Assembly: GCA_016200545.1 (NCBI GenBank)
Contig: JACQEO010000049.1
Coordinates: 43,767 to 107,766, forward strand
Length of the DNA stretch: 64,000 nt
Source: Deltaproteobacteria bacterium
GTDB taxonomy: Bacteria; Desulfobacterota; Binatia; UTPRO1
Reading direction: 5' to 3'
This document shows positions 20,848 through 29,836 of this stretch, piece after piece; within the stretch, counting starts at the first letter, position 1, and each line of letters begins with the position of its first letter. A model generated the notes under the pieces. That model was not told the origin of the DNA. It saw only the letters and a list, made by a program, of their open reading frames with translations, and did no database searches. A program made the translations under genes and the position numbers.

Positions 20848-23259
20848 GTGAAACTCACGCTCAACTGGCTGCGAGAGTTCGTCGAGCTCGTCCTACCCAT
20901 AGACGAGCTCTGCGAGGCGCTCGTCATGGCCGGCCTCGAGGTCGAGGCCGTCGCGGTACATCGGCCGATCTGGGGTGCCGTCGAGGTCGTCGAGATCGTG
21001 AACGTTGCGGCGCACCCAAACGCCGACCGGCTGCGCCTCTGCGAGGTACGACGCGCGCAGGGTCCACTGGTGCGCGTCGTGTGCGGCGCGAGCAACATGC
21101 AGGCGGGCGACAAGGTCGCGCTCGCGCCGCCGGGCAGCGACCTTCCCGGTGACCGCCGTATCGAGCGCGCGACGATTCGTGGTCAGATCTCGGAGGGCAT
21201 GCTGTGCGCGGCGCGAGAGTTGGCGCTGCCGGACGACGCCACGGACGGCATTCTGATCTTGCCGCCGGATGCGTCGATCGGCCGGCGGCTCGTCGACTAT
21301 CTCGGCGCCGAGGATACCGTCATCGATCTCGCGGTCACCCCCAATCGCGGCGACTGCCTGAGCGTTCTCGGTATCGCCCGCGAGATCGCCGCGCTCACCG
21401 GTGCGAAGCTCCAGGTGCCTGCGCCGGCGCTCCGTGAAGACGATCCTCCGACGACGTCCGCCGTGCGTGTCGCGGTCGAGGCGCCCGACCTCTGTCCGCG
21501 GTATGCCGTACGGGTGCTGCACGGCGTGTGCGTCGCCCCGTCACCGCTGTGGATGCGGACCCGCCTCGCGCTGATCGGGCTTCACCCGATCAGCAACGTC
21601 GTCGACGTAACCAACTACGTCATGCTCGAGCGCGGCCAGCCGTTACATGCGTTCGATCTCGCGCATGTGGCGAACGGCCGGATCAGTGCGCGTCGCGCGG
21701 GAACTCGGCAGTCATTCGTCACCCTCGACGGCGTCGAGCGCGAGCTCATCCCGGACGACCTCGTCATTACCGACGGACGCGGCCCGGTGGCGCTCGCCGG
21801 CATCATGGGCGGCGCCGACTCCGAGATCCGCGCCGATACGACGGACGTCCTCCTCGAGTCGGCGTACTTCACCCCGGCCGGCATTCGGCGGACGGCGCGC
21901 CGACTGGGCATCACCAGCGACTCCTCGTACCGTTTCGAGCGCGGCATCGACCCCGTCGCGACCGTCGCCGCCCTCGACCGCGCCGCCGGGCTCATCGCCG
22001 GCACCGCGAGCGGTACGATCGCGCGCGGCGTCATCGACAAGCAGGTGGGGCGGGGCGCCCGCTTGCCGACCATCCGCGTGCGTGTGGCGCGCGTCAACGC
22101 GCTCCTCGGCACCACGCTCACCGCCGCGGAGATCGAACGACCGCTCCGTGCCCTCGGCGCCACGGTTGCCGGCCACGCACGCGCCGCGTTGCGCGTCGTA
22201 CCGCCGAGCTATCGGAGCGATCTTCAGAGCGAGGTCGATCTCATCGAGGAGGTGGCGCGGCTCTCGGGCTATGAGACGATCCCCGCCACCACGCCCGCGA
22301 TTGTCGCCGGGGGACCCGGCTTCGGCCCACACCGCGATCCCGAGGAGCGCTTCCGGCAGACGCTGCGCACGTGCGGGCTCACGGAAATGATCGCCCTCGC
22401 GATGATCGGGGCCGAGGAGAATCGCATGTTCCCGGGTCTCCCGGACCTTTCGGGCAAGCCCGTGGCCCTGCGCAACGCACCCTCATCCGACGCCGCCGAG
22501 CTGCGCCGAAGCCTCGTGCCGGGCCTCCTCCAAGCGCTCGACGTCAACCGACGTCAGGGCGAGCCGCTGGTGGCCGGCTACGCCATCGGACGGGTGTACG
22601 CGTGCGACGGCGAACGCTACCACGAAGGCAAAGCGCTCGGCATCGTCCTCGCCGGCGCGTGGCCATCGGCCGTGATCGGTGAGCCGCCGCGCCCCGCGAG
22701 CTTCGCCGACTTGAAGGGCGGGTTGGCGCTCGCCTTCGATCGTCTCGCGCTCGCGCCCGTGATGTGGGAGTCGCTGCAGAACGAAGCGCCGTACCTCCAT
22801 CCCGGCAAGGCGGCGCGCATCACGATCGGCGGCGTCCTCTGCGGAGTTGCCGGCGCCCTTCATCCCGACGTCAGCGCCGCACGTGGTCTCGACGGTGACA
22901 CCTGGGTTGCCGAACTTGACATGATCAGAGTCGTTCAGTACTGTCCGCGCCGCATTGTTTTTCGGCCACTTCCGCGTTTTCCCGCAGTTCTTCGGGACGT
23001 CGCCATCGTGGTCGACAGCGGTTTCCAGGCGCAACAGATTCTCGATGCGATAAGCGAAGTCGCACCACCTCTCGTGGAGGAAGTGCGGGTGTTCGACCAA
23101 TATGCCGGGGCCCCGATTCCAGAGGGTAAGAAGAGCATCGCCTACTCGATTTCCTATCGAGCATCTGATCGCACGCTCACGGACGAGGAGGTGAATACGT
23201 TGCATCAGGAGCTCGTCGCGCACCTCACAGAGCGCCTACCCGTGGAGGTGCGCCGGTGA
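20848..23259 (+). CDS. pheT: Phenylalanyl-tRNA synthetase beta subunit
   Basis: 803 aa from a GTG (MKLTLNWLREFVELVLPIDE). The domains follow the bacterial order: an EMAP-like tRNA-binding fold (NVAAHPNADRLRLCEV, about residues 40-150), B3/B4 editing domain (about 210-380, with YVMLERGQPLHAFD), B5 (about 400-470), the catalytic-like core, and a C-terminal ferredoxin-like anticodon-binding domain starting FRPLPRFPAVLRDVAIVVD. Residues are intact throughout. Its TGA overlaps the proposed GTG start of ihfA (GTGA), the same coupling found in many bacteria. Confidence 0.97.
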   Translation: MKLTLNWLREFVELVLPIDELCEALVMAGLEVEAVAVHRPIWGAVEVVEIVNVAAHPNADRLRLCEVRRAQGPLVRVVCGASNMQAGDKVALAPPGSDLPGDRRIERATIRGQISEGMLCAARELALPDDATDGILILPPDASIGRRLVDYLGAEDTVIDLAVTPNRGDCLSVLGIAREIAALTGAKLQVPAPALREDDPPTTSAVRVAVEAPDLCPRYAVRVLHGVCVAPSPLWMRTRLALIGLHPISNVVDVTNYVMLERGQPLHAFDLAHVANGRISARRAGTRQSFVTLDGVERELIPDDLVITDGRGPVALAGIMGGADSEIRADTTDVLLESAYFTPAGIRRTARRLGITSDSSYRFERGIDPVATVAALDRAAGLIAGTASGTIARGVIDKQVGRGARLPTIRVRVARVNALLGTTLTAAEIERPLRALGATVAGHARAALRVVPPSYRSDLQSEVDLIEEVARLSGYETIPATTPAIVAGGPGFGPHRDPEERFRQTLRTCGLTEMIALAMIGAEENRMFPGLPDLSGKPVALRNAPSSDAAELRRSLVPGLLQALDVNRRQGEPLVAGYAIGRVYACDGERYHEGKALGIVLAGAWPSAVIGEPPRPASFADLKGGLALAFDRLALAPVMWESLQNEAPYLHPGKAARITIGGVLCGVAGALHPDVSAARGLDGDTWVAELDMIRVVQYCPRRIVFRPLPRFPAVLRDVAIVVDSGFQAQQILDAISEVAPPLVEEVRVFDQYAGAPIPEGKKSIAYSISYRASDRTLTDEEVNTLHQELVAHLTERLPVEVRR

Positions 23260-23573
23260 ATGATGGAGCGGGCGCGCCCGAGAAGGGCGCGACGATGACG
23301 AAGGCCGACATTGTCGAGCGAATCTACGAGAAGGTCGGCTTCTCGAAAAAAGAAGCGTCTGAGATCGTCGAATCGATCTTCGAGATCATCAAGACGCGTC
23401 TCGAGCACGGCGACAAGGTCAAGATCTCCGGCTTCGGCAACTTCGTGGTGAACCAAAAGCGTCCCCGCAAAGGTCGTAATCCCCAAACCGGCGAAGAGAT
23501 CATCATCACCGGCCGCAAAGTCCTCACCTTCAAAGCCAGCCAGGTCCTCAAGAAAACCATTAATCCATCATAA
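23256..23573 (+). CDS. ihfA: Integration host factor alpha subunit (HU/IHF family)
   Basis: 105 aa from a GTG at 23256 that has GGAGG about 8 nt upstream and overlaps the pheT stop; the alternative ATG at 23295 (MTKADIVERIYEKVGF) gives the usual 92-aa IhfA but has a weaker ribosome site. Family motifs are KVKISGFGNFVVNQKRPRKG and GRNPQTGEEIIITGRKVLTF. IHF bends DNA strongly at specific sites and assists recombination, replication and sigma54 promoters. The latter is relevant because two sigma54 activators are in this window. The position after pheT is the classic one for ihfA. Confidence 0.93.
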   Translation: MNDGAGAPEKGATMTKADIVERIYEKVGFSKKEASEIVESIFEIIKTRLEHGDKVKISGFGNFVVNQKRPRKGRNPQTGEEIIITGRKVLTFKASQVLKKTINPS

Positions 23574-23620
23574 GCCCCCGTGCGCCCGGCCGCTTCGCGC
23601 CCGGTGCTCCGATGGGCGTC

Positions 23621-23645
23621 GGCGCGCGAAGTAAATTCGCGCGCC
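23621..23645 (+). terminator. Stem-loop downstream of ihfA (likely terminator)
   Basis: A perfect 10-bp stem (GGCGCGCGAA/TTCGCGCGCC) closes a GTAAA loop 48 bp after the ihfA stop. It has no T-run, so it may be factor-dependent or act only as a transcript 3' stabiliser. Confidence 0.5.
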
Positions 23646-23790
23646 TCCCTCATGCGGCTTTCGCCGCGTATCACCACGGTCACCTCTTCAATGATGGTGT
23701 GGTTGATTCTGGATGGCACCGGCGCGAAGCGCCCGGCGCCCCCTCAACGGTTGCAACTATCACAGAGCAGGCGGTCGAGCGTGGCCCAGA

Positions 23791-23890
23791 TGCAAGGCGC
23801 GAGGAAGTGAGCGCGGAGGTGTAGCGGGAGCTACGCCGCACAAGCGAACGACCGAGCAACGCAGCAGATGGGCCGCGCTCGGCCGCCTGC
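23791..23890. repeat. Structured intergenic repeat with two short palindromes
   Basis: Between ihfA and the minus-strand gene ending at 23896 lies a non-coding block with a GTAGCGGGAGCTAC hairpin (23821-23834) and a second hairpin (GGCCG-CGCT-CGGCC, 23871-23884, extended by GCAG/CTGC at 23864-23867 and 23887-23890). The layout, including the run CGAACGACCGAGCAACGC between the hairpins, resembles dispersed palindromic units I associate with genomes of this type. Only one copy is in the window, so its repetitive nature is not demonstrated here. The second hairpin could terminate the minus-strand gene. Confidence 0.4.
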
Positions 23891-23895
23891 GGTGG

Positions 23896-24381
23896 CTATC
23901 TCTTGCCGCCTTTGGCGCGCGCGGACAATCGAACGATGCGAGCAGGGCGGGCGGCGCCGTTGGCGCGCGGACGCTGCTCGTCCATGAGGCGGTCGTACTT
24001 CATGCGCAGGAGCGTGTCGCGCATGCAGTCGGGATCGATGCTGAGGGCGTCGCAAACGTTGTTGAAAGAGAAGGGCCAGTTCCAATCACGCGTGCGGATC
24101 CAGCGCTCAGCCTGCCGCGACAACATGCGGGGGCGCGCACGAGTGGTACGAAAGTACTCCTGAAAGCAGCGGATCGCGTCCTCGAGGACCGCGAGCATGA
24201 GCGCCTTCTCTGGCGAGAAGTCGCTGTCGCAACGGGGGCCGTCGAAGAACTGTTGTGGGAGGATGACGTCGGGACCGAGCACGTCGCTCAGGCTATCGCG
24301 CACCGAGAAGCGTCGCGCGTCGTTTCCCCCATCGGCCAGCGACTCGAGTGACACGCCTCCGTCTGCCTGGCTCTTCATCAT
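23896..24381 (-). CDS. Conserved protein, paralogue of the gene at 10177-10512
   Basis: 161 aa from the first of two ATG codons (MMKSQADGGVSLESL), with AGGAG 5 nt upstream. After a variable N-terminus of about 60 residues comes the shared domain: LMLAVLEDAIRCFQEYF, a basic stretch RPRMLSRQAERWIRT, and WPFSFNNVCDALSIDPDCMR. A basic C-terminal tail ends in AKGGKR. The domain is mostly helical; the FSFxNVCxALxIDP section looks like a small helical binding module. Unlike its paralogue it is not attached to a response regulator; it stands alone opposite tRNA-Pro. Function unknown. Confidence 0.75.
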   Translation of the reverse strand: MMKSQADGGVSLESLADGGNDARRFSVRDSLSDVLGPDVILPQQFFDGPRCDSDFSPEKALMLAVLEDAIRCFQEYFRTTRARPRMLSRQAERWIRTRDWNWPFSFNNVCDALSIDPDCMRDTLLRMKYDRLMDEQRPRANGAARPARIVRLSARAKGGKR

Positions 24382-24723
24382 CACGACTCCTCTCGCGTCC
24401 GATCGGACGGCTGGGCTCACCCGAATGCCGGGGCGCTTTCCGACGGAGCAAGGCCCAGGCCACGTGCGCCCGCGCGGGCAATTGTCGTGACGGTCGTGGT
24501 TTCGTCGCCATGATCGGAGCACACAGCATTCTGCAACGGTACAAACTTGACACCCGACGACGCATTCCGGCGGGAAACGTGACGCGTCCCGTGTCAGGAT
24601 GTGCCCGTGCGAGGCCCGAGCGCGCACCGCGGCGGCCGCGTCAAGTTCCTGACCGCGGGGCTCTGTGATTTGCGATGGGTGCGGGTCGCGTGGTACCCAT
24701 CGGGCGCGTCGAGTGCATCGGTG
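24382..24723. other. Intergenic stretch without a supported gene
   Basis: 342 bp between the minus-strand paralogue gene and tRNA-Pro. I see no convincing reading frame. It must contain the promoter of the minus-strand gene and that of the tRNA; a TTGACA occurs at 24547-24552 on the plus strand, about 175 bp before the tRNA, without a good -10 match. Confidence 0.5.
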
Positions 24724-24797
24724 CGGGGCGTGGCGCAGCCTGGTAGCGCACACGCTTGGGGTGCGTGTGGTCGCCGGTTCAAATCCGGCCGCCCCGA
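24724..24797 (+). tRNA. tRNA-Pro (anticodon GGG)
   Basis: A complete cloverleaf: acceptor CGGGGCG with CGCCCCG, anticodon stem CACGC/GCGTG around loop TTGGGGT (anticodon GGG), T-arm GCCGG-TTCAAAT-CCGGC, discriminator A. CCA is not encoded. It lies about 230 bp upstream of surE on the same strand. Confidence 0.95.
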
Positions 24798-25025
24798 CTC
24801 ATCGCGCGGACGCGCCGCGGGACGGCGGCGCTCTTCACGGTGGCCGTTGCCTCCGCGCGGAGCGCCGCCCGCAGATTCACGTTGTCAATCGAGGCTGCTT
24901 GGCGTAGCGTACCGGCGGTTTCGCGGCGGGATGATGGAGGAGGTGAGGGGAGGAGCGGAGCGGTCCCGATGACAGGGGCGTGGCCCCATGGGTCCGTCCT
25001 CGCCAGCGCTCCGGCAGCCACCCGC

Positions 25026-25775
25026 ATGATCATCCTCGTCTGTAACGACGACGGTATCCGCTCGGAAGGCATCCGAGCGCTGGCCGAGTCCGTCGAGTCG
25101 CTCGGTGACGTCTACGTGGTCGCCCCGGACCGCGAGCAGAGCGCGGTCAGCCATTCGCTGACGCTCCACCGTCCGCTCAGGGTCGAGGAGATCGCGCCGC
25201 GGCAGTTCGCGGTCGACGGTACGCCGACCGACTGCGTGAACCTCGCCGTGTCGGGCATCCTGCCGATGCGCCCGGGTCTCGTCCTCTCCGGCATCAACAA
25301 GGGCGCCAACCTCGGCGACGACATCACCTACTCGGGGACGGTCTCCGCGGCGATGGAGGGCACGCTGCTCGGCATTCCGTCGGTTGCGCTCTCGCTCGTC
25401 GCGCGCGACGCGTTCGACTTCAGCGCGGCCGCGAGCTTCGCCGCGCGGCTGGCGGCGCAAGTGATCGCCCACCCTTTTCCCGCCGACACCCTCCTCAACG
25501 TCAACGTACCGGGGATCGCGCGCGAGCGCATGCGCGGATACCGCATCACACGCCAAGGCAAGCGCCGCTACGGTGAGGCGCTGGTCGAGAAGACCGATCC
25601 CCGCGGCAAGAAGTACTACTGGATCGGTGGCGACGAGCTCGATTTCATCGACGAGCCCGGCACCGACTTCGCGGCCGTCCAGGACGGCGCCATCTCGATC
25701 ACGCCCATCCATCTCGATCTCACCCACTATCCGTCGTTCGAGGCACTCGGGCGCCTCGCGCTCGAGTGGCCATGA
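25026..25775 (+). CDS. surE: 5'/3'-nucleotidase SurE
   Basis: 249 aa. The ATG of MIILVCNDDGIRSEGIRALA is the conserved start; the longer frame runs back through the tRNA and is rejected. The metal-binding NDDG, PDREQSAVSHSLTL, TPTDCVNLAVSGIL and SGINKGANLGDDITYSGTVS motifs are all present. SurE is a divalent-metal nucleoside monophosphatase, possibly linked to stationary-phase survival. The start of pcm overlaps its stop (ATGA), reproducing the surE-pcm-nlpD order of enterobacteria. Confidence 0.96.
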   Translation: MIILVCNDDGIRSEGIRALAESVESLGDVYVVAPDREQSAVSHSLTLHRPLRVEEIAPRQFAVDGTPTDCVNLAVSGILPMRPGLVLSGINKGANLGDDITYSGTVSAAMEGTLLGIPSVALSLVARDAFDFSAAASFAARLAAQVIAHPFPADTLLNVNVPGIARERMRGYRITRQGKRRYGEALVEKTDPRGKKYYWIGGDELDFIDEPGTDFAAVQDGAISITPIHLDLTHYPSFEALGRLALEWP

Positions 25776-26413
25776 GCTACGAGCGGGCGCGCGCCCGCAT
25801 GATCGAGGAGCAGCTCGTCGGACGGGGTATCGCCGACCCGCGGGTTCTCGCGGCGATGGCGCGCGTCGAGCGGCATCGCTTCGTGGAGGAGGCGCTGGAG
25901 GCGCGCGCGTACGACGACAAGCCGCTCCCGATCGGCGCCCGCCAGACGATCTCGCAGCCGTTCATGGTCGGTCTCATGACCGAGGCGCTGGGCTTGCGCG
26001 GCACGGAGCGCGTCCTCGAGATCGGTACCGGCTGCGGCTACCAGACGGCGGTGCTCGCAGAGCTGGTTGCCAACGTCTTCTCCGTCGAGCGGATCTCGAC
26101 CCTGGCGACGGCCGCACGGCAGCTCCTCGACCGTCTCGGCTACTACAACGTTGCGATCCGCGTCGGCGACGGCACTCTCGGGTGGAGCGACGAGGCGCCG
26201 TTCGACGCGATCGTCGTGACCGCCGGCACGCCGCAGGTGCCGCGGCCGCTCATTACCCAGCTCGCCGACGGCGGCCGGCTCGTTTTCCCAATCGGCGAGG
26301 AAGAATTGCAAACGCTCGTCCGAATACGTAAGGAAGGGTCACGCCTGCACGAGGAGTACTTCGGCGACTGCCGATTCGTGAAGCTCGTTGGGCGCTACGG
26401 ATGGGAGCGGTGA
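25772..26413 (+). CDS. pcm: Protein-L-isoaspartate O-methyltransferase
   Basis: 213 aa from MSYERARARMIEEQLVGRGI. The SAM-binding Rossmann motif is VLEIGTGCGYQTAVLAEL, with the family sequence ISQPFMVGLMTEAL before it and FDAIVVTAGTPQVPRPLITQL after it. It methylates isoaspartyl residues to start repair of aged proteins. It overlaps surE by 4 bp. The NlpD-like gene follows within about 100 bp. Confidence 0.96.
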   Translation: MSYERARARMIEEQLVGRGIADPRVLAAMARVERHRFVEEALEARAYDDKPLPIGARQTISQPFMVGLMTEALGLRGTERVLEIGTGCGYQTAVLAELVANVFSVERISTLATAARQLLDRLGYYNVAIRVGDGTLGWSDEAPFDAIVVTAGTPQVPRPLITQLADGGRLVFPIGEEELQTLVRIRKEGSRLHEEYFGDCRFVKLVGRYGWER

Positions 26414-26506
26414 TCCGCGTGGGCGGTGCGCAGGACATCGAGCGCACCGCAACGAGGGGGGCCGCGGGTGCCGCGGGGCGGCGCGGAGGGTGTGGTGGTG
26501 GAGCGG

Positions 26507-27280
26507 ATGCGGTGGAACGCGTTGGGTCGAGCGCGACGATCAGGCACGCGCGCGACATGGACGGCGATGGTACTGATCGTCGCGGCTGGATGCAGCGCGG
26601 CGATTCACGAGCCGAAGGTCTTGGGGTCCGGCATCGTGCACGAGGTGCGACCGGGCGAAAATCTCTATCGGATCGGCAAGGCGTACGGAATCTCACACCG
26701 TGAGCTCGCGCGGGTCAACAATCTCGCCGATCCCGACCGCGTCGAGGTCGGGCAGCGGCTCTTCATCCCAGGCGGAAAACAGGTGCTGCCGGTGAACCTC
26801 ATCACGCCGAAGCGTGCCGTCGTGGACGTGCCGGAGCTGCGCGACTTTCCGCACGGCGAGGGCGGATTCATCTGGCCGCTCGCGAGCGGCACGCTCACGT
26901 CCTCGTTCGGTCCGCGCGGCCAGAGCTTCCACGACGGTATCGACATCGGCGCGCCTCCCGGCACGCCGGTATACGCCGCCCGCGAGGGGCACGTCATCTA
27001 CAGCGATACGTTGCGTGGCTACGGCAACGTCGTCATCGTCGAGCACGGCGGCGGCTACGCGACCGTATACGCGCACAACGAGGAGAACTTGGTGCACGCG
27101 GGGGACCGGGTGCACCAGGGCGACATGGTCGCCCGCCTCGGACGGACGGGGCGCACCTCAGGACCGAACCTCCACTTCGAGGTCCGCAAGGACAACATCG
27201 CCCGCAATCCGATCTTCTTCCTGCCCGGCCAGACGGCGGCGCGACAGAGCGCGCAGCGCGCGAAGGACGACGCTACATGA
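26507..27280 (+). CDS. LysM-M23 lipoprotein (NlpD-like murein hydrolase regulator/peptidase)
   Basis: About 257 aa from the ATG of [13 protein letters not shown]; a hydrophobic stretch ends with the lipobox VAAGC, so it is lipid-anchored. Domains are one LysM ([18 protein letters not shown] to [10 protein letters not shown], residues about 45-88) and a C-terminal M23/LytM domain ([46 protein letters not shown]). The zinc ligands HxxxD and HxH (second His in LHFEV, YAH) appear present, so it may be an active endopeptidase rather than only an amidase activator. The start is uncertain because several upstream GTG/ATG codons are in frame. It is probably co-transcribed with surE-pcm and apt. Confidence 0.85.
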   Translation: MRWNALGRARRSGTRATWTAMVLIVAAGCSAAIHEPKVLGSGIVHEVRPGENLYRIGKAYGISHRELARVNNLADPDRVEVGQRLFIPGGKQVLPVNLITPKRAVVDVPELRDFPHGEGGFIWPLASGTLTSSFGPRGQSFHDGIDIGAPPGTPVYAAREGHVIYSDTLRGYGNVVIVEHGGGYATVYAHNEENLVHAGDRVHQGDMVARLGRTGRTSGPNLHFEVRKDNIARNPIFFLPGQTAARQSAQRAKDDAT

Positions 27281-27804
27281 CCCTCGATGAGTTGAAGACC
27301 TACATTCGCGACATCCGCGATTTCCCCAAGCGCGGCATCGTCTTCAAGGACATCACGCCGCTCCTCGCCGCCGGCCCGGCGTTGCAGGAGGTGGTCGATC
27401 GCATCGCCGACCGCTATCGGGGACGCGTCGACATGGTCCTCGGCATCGAGTCACGTGGGTTCATCATCGGCGCGGCGGTCGCCTATCGTCTCGGCCTCGG
27501 TCTCGCGCTCGTCCGCAAGCCCGGCAAGTTGCCGTCCGAGCGCTACGCCGCCCGCTACGAGCTCGAGTACGGGTCCGATACCCTCGAGATTCATCGCGAC
27601 GCCTTCGGCGACCACAGCCGGGTCCTGATCGTCGACGATCTGCTCGCGACCGGCGGCACCGCGTCGGCGGCGATCGAACTCGTCCGCCGGCTCGACGGCG
27701 AGGTCGTCGCCTGCGCGTTCATCATCGAGCTGGCGTTCTTGAAGGGCCGGGCGCGTCTCGCGGCGCCCGACGTGTTCGCGCTCCTCTCGTACGCGAGCGA
27801 ATAG
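27277..27804 (+). CDS. apt: Adenine phosphoribosyltransferase
   Basis: 175 aa, the normal size. It starts [20 protein letters not shown], then [36 protein letters not shown] and the PRPP-binding loop [14 protein letters not shown]. It salvages adenine to AMP using PRPP. It overlaps the LysM-M23 gene by 4 bp (ATGA), so it closes the surE operon, where rpoS would be found in enterobacteria. Confidence 0.97.
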   Translation: MTLDELKTYIRDIRDFPKRGIVFKDITPLLAAGPALQEVVDRIADRYRGRVDMVLGIESRGFIIGAAVAYRLGLGLALVRKPGKLPSERYAARYELEYGSDTLEIHRDAFGDHSRVLIVDDLLATGGTASAAIELVRRLDGEVVACAFIIELAFLKGRARLAAPDVFALLSYASE

Positions 27805-27827
27805 GGCAGCCGGCTGGGGCGAGGGCG

Positions 27828-28460
27828 GTGCTCCCCGGCTCGACACTGTTCCTCGCCGTCTGCGCGCAGCAGGATCTCTGGCCGAGCGGTGCGTGGCCGA
27901 TCGTCGACGCCGAGACGGCGCGCACCGTCACCGAGCTGTTCGCGCTCGCCGCCGCGCTTGGTATCCGCGAGGGCGGCGTTTGCTGCCGGCACGCAGGTGC
28001 CACCGCGGCACAGCCGTCGGACGTCGTCGCGCCGCCGCACTGCCTCGCCGGCACCGCGGGCGCGGCGAGCGCCCCGGGCTGCATCCCGGCGTCCCCCGTC
28101 ATCGTCGGCGAGCCCGGAGCCGCTAGCGCGCCCGCGCTCGACCGCGCGCACGCGTACTACGTCGCGAGCGGATGCGGCGCGGCGGTCGACGCCGATCCGG
28201 TCGGGCACCTCGTCTTCGATCATCTCGCGGCTGGCGTCCGCGACGCCGTAGTCTTTGGCGCCGGCGTCGAGTACGCGATCGCGCGCACCGTCGACGCACT
28301 GCTGCGCCGCCGCGTACGCACGCACGTCGTTCTCGACGCAGCGGCGCCCGCCGACGCGGCCGAGGCGCAACGGGTGATCGCGCAGTGGAAGCGGCGCGGA
28401 GTCGACGGCGCGACGGCGGCGACCATCGCGCGCCTTCTCGAGCGTGGCGCCGGACCGTGA
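27828..28460 (+). CDS. Isochorismatase-fold protein with altered active site
   Basis: 210 aa from a GTG. The start LFLAVCAQQDLWPSGAWPIV aligns with the isochorismatase/nicotinamidase pattern VVDVQNDF..GGAL, but the catalytic Asp position holds Cys. The later AVVFGAGVEYAIARTVDALL corresponds to the motif that normally contains the nucleophile (TDYCV..TA.DA), where the Cys is replaced by Ala. The overall layout (RVRTHVVLDA at the end of the fold) is kept, while the middle is Cys-, His- and Ala-rich. It is likely a non-hydrolytic relative or one using another mechanism. It lies 23 bp downstream of apt on the same strand, so it may share the operon. Confidence 0.6.
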   Translation: MLPGSTLFLAVCAQQDLWPSGAWPIVDAETARTVTELFALAAALGIREGGVCCRHAGATAAQPSDVVAPPHCLAGTAGAASAPGCIPASPVIVGEPGAASAPALDRAHAYYVASGCGAAVDADPVGHLVFDHLAAGVRDAVVFGAGVEYAIARTVDALLRRRVRTHVVLDAAAPADAAEAQRVIAQWKRRGVDGATAATIARLLERGAGP

Positions 28461-28561
28461 CGTCGGTCCTCGGCGCAGGACTCGGTTTGACGACGCCGCT
28501 GCGTTCGCCGCGGTGACAGCCGCAAATTGACTCGTCTCACCCACCTTCCTATGCTCCGCGC

Positions 28562-29731
28562 GTGCCAGCCAATCCGAGCTTCAAAGCGATGATGAACGAG
28601 GTAGTGGAGTTCGGGAGCTGCTGCGAGTGCGGCTCGTGCGTTCTCGTCTGCCCGCACAACGTCATCGACTATATCGACGGCAAGCCCAAGCAGGTCGCCA
28701 AGGCGAGCGCCGCGCACGACTACTGCGGCATCAGCGAGGGGATCGGCTGCGATGTCTGCGCGCAGGTGTGCCCGCGGCTGAACCCGCGCGAGTTCGAGCT
28801 CGCCGACCTCCTCTACGGCGCCGACCAACCCTTGAAGGGCGCGTTCGGGGTCTACCGTCGCGTCGTCGTCGCGCGCTGCACCGACAGCGACGTTCTCGGC
28901 CGCGCGCAGGACGGCGGCGTGGTGACCGCGATGCTGCGCTGGGCGCTCGAGCGCGGCATCATCGACGGCGCCGCCGTCTCGGTCGCCGATCCGGCACGCC
29001 CGGCCCAGCCGATGCCGAAAATGGTGACGACGGTCGACGAACTGCTGACCAGCGCCGGGTCCTGGTACACCTACTGTCCGAACAACCTCGCGCTCGCCGA
29101 TGCCGAGCGCCTCGGTCTCGAGCGCGTGGCGTTCGTTGGCGTGCCCTGCCAGGTCACGCCGGTCCGCAAGATGCAGCTCGTCGACGCCTCCTACCTCGTC
29201 AACGGCCGCAAGAAAGAGAAGCACATCGAGCGCCAGACGAAGTTCTTGAAGGGGTATGGCGCGCGCGTCGCGCTCAACATCGGGCTCCTGTGCACGGAGG
29301 TGTTCACCTACGAAGGCTTGATGGTCGAGAAGATCGAGGGTGAGATGGGCATTCCGCTCTCCGACATCAAGAAGTTCAACGTCAAGGGCAAAGTGCTCAT
29401 CTACAAGCACGACGGCAGCATGGTGGAGATGAAGCTCAAGGCGGCGCAGGAATACGCGCGCTCGGAATGCCACCATTGCGGGGATTTTTCAGCCGAGCTC
29501 GCCGACATCTCGTGTGGCGGCGTCGGCGCCATGGATTGGACGATCACCATCCTCCGCACGCCGCTCGGCGAAGAGCTCTTCAATCGCATGGTCGCCGAAG
29601 GGCTCTTCGAAGTGCGGCCGATCGAAGAGTTCGAGAACTCGATGAAGGTGCTGCTGCGACTCACGAACAAGCAGCATCTCCGCGTCCCGGTTCCGCCCGG
29701 ACAAGACGCGTCCCGCGTCCGCGTCGTCTGA
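28562..29731 (+). CDS. Coenzyme F420 hydrogenase/dehydrogenase beta-subunit family protein (FrhB-like)
   Basis: 389 aa from a GTG (VPANPSFKAMMNEVVEFG). An N-terminal pair of ferredoxin-type clusters is encoded by CCECGSCVLVCPHNVIDYI and CDVCAQVCPRLNPREF. The C-terminal FrhB domains include RAQDGGVVTAMLRWALERGI, SAGSWYTYCPNNLALADA, FVGVPCQVTPVRKMQ and a third Cys group SECHHCGDFSAELADISCGG. Members reduce or oxidise F420, or act in electron transfer to other acceptors through flavin and Fe-S clusters. No hydrogenase partner is adjacent, so the substrate is open. It is convergent with the giant repeat protein; a long hairpin separates them. Confidence 0.85.
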   Translation: MPANPSFKAMMNEVVEFGSCCECGSCVLVCPHNVIDYIDGKPKQVAKASAAHDYCGISEGIGCDVCAQVCPRLNPREFELADLLYGADQPLKGAFGVYRRVVVARCTDSDVLGRAQDGGVVTAMLRWALERGIIDGAAVSVADPARPAQPMPKMVTTVDELLTSAGSWYTYCPNNLALADAERLGLERVAFVGVPCQVTPVRKMQLVDASYLVNGRKKEKHIERQTKFLKGYGARVALNIGLLCTEVFTYEGLMVEKIEGEMGIPLSDIKKFNVKGKVLIYKHDGSMVEMKLKAAQEYARSECHHCGDFSAELADISCGGVGAMDWTITILRTPLGEELFNRMVAEGLFEVRPIEEFENSMKVLLRLTNKQHLRVPVPPGQDASRVRVV

Positions 29732-29763
29732 TCGCGACCGGTCCGCGCCCCCGAATACACGAA

Positions 29764-29796
29764 GGCCCGCGGAAGCGACGTGCGCTCCCGCGGGCC
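29764..29796. terminator. Long GC-rich hairpin between convergent genes
   Basis: An inverted repeat of 9 bp (GGCCCGCGG/CCGCGGGCC), one mismatch and 4 further bp closes a 5-nt loop. It sits between the stops of the FrhB-like gene (29731, plus) and the repeat protein (29837, minus). There is no T-run on either side, so a bidirectional intrinsic or factor-assisted terminator is inferred. Confidence 0.6.
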
Positions 29797-29836
29797 CACC
29801 GTCAGAACGGCCGCCGCCGGCGACGATCCCCGTACG

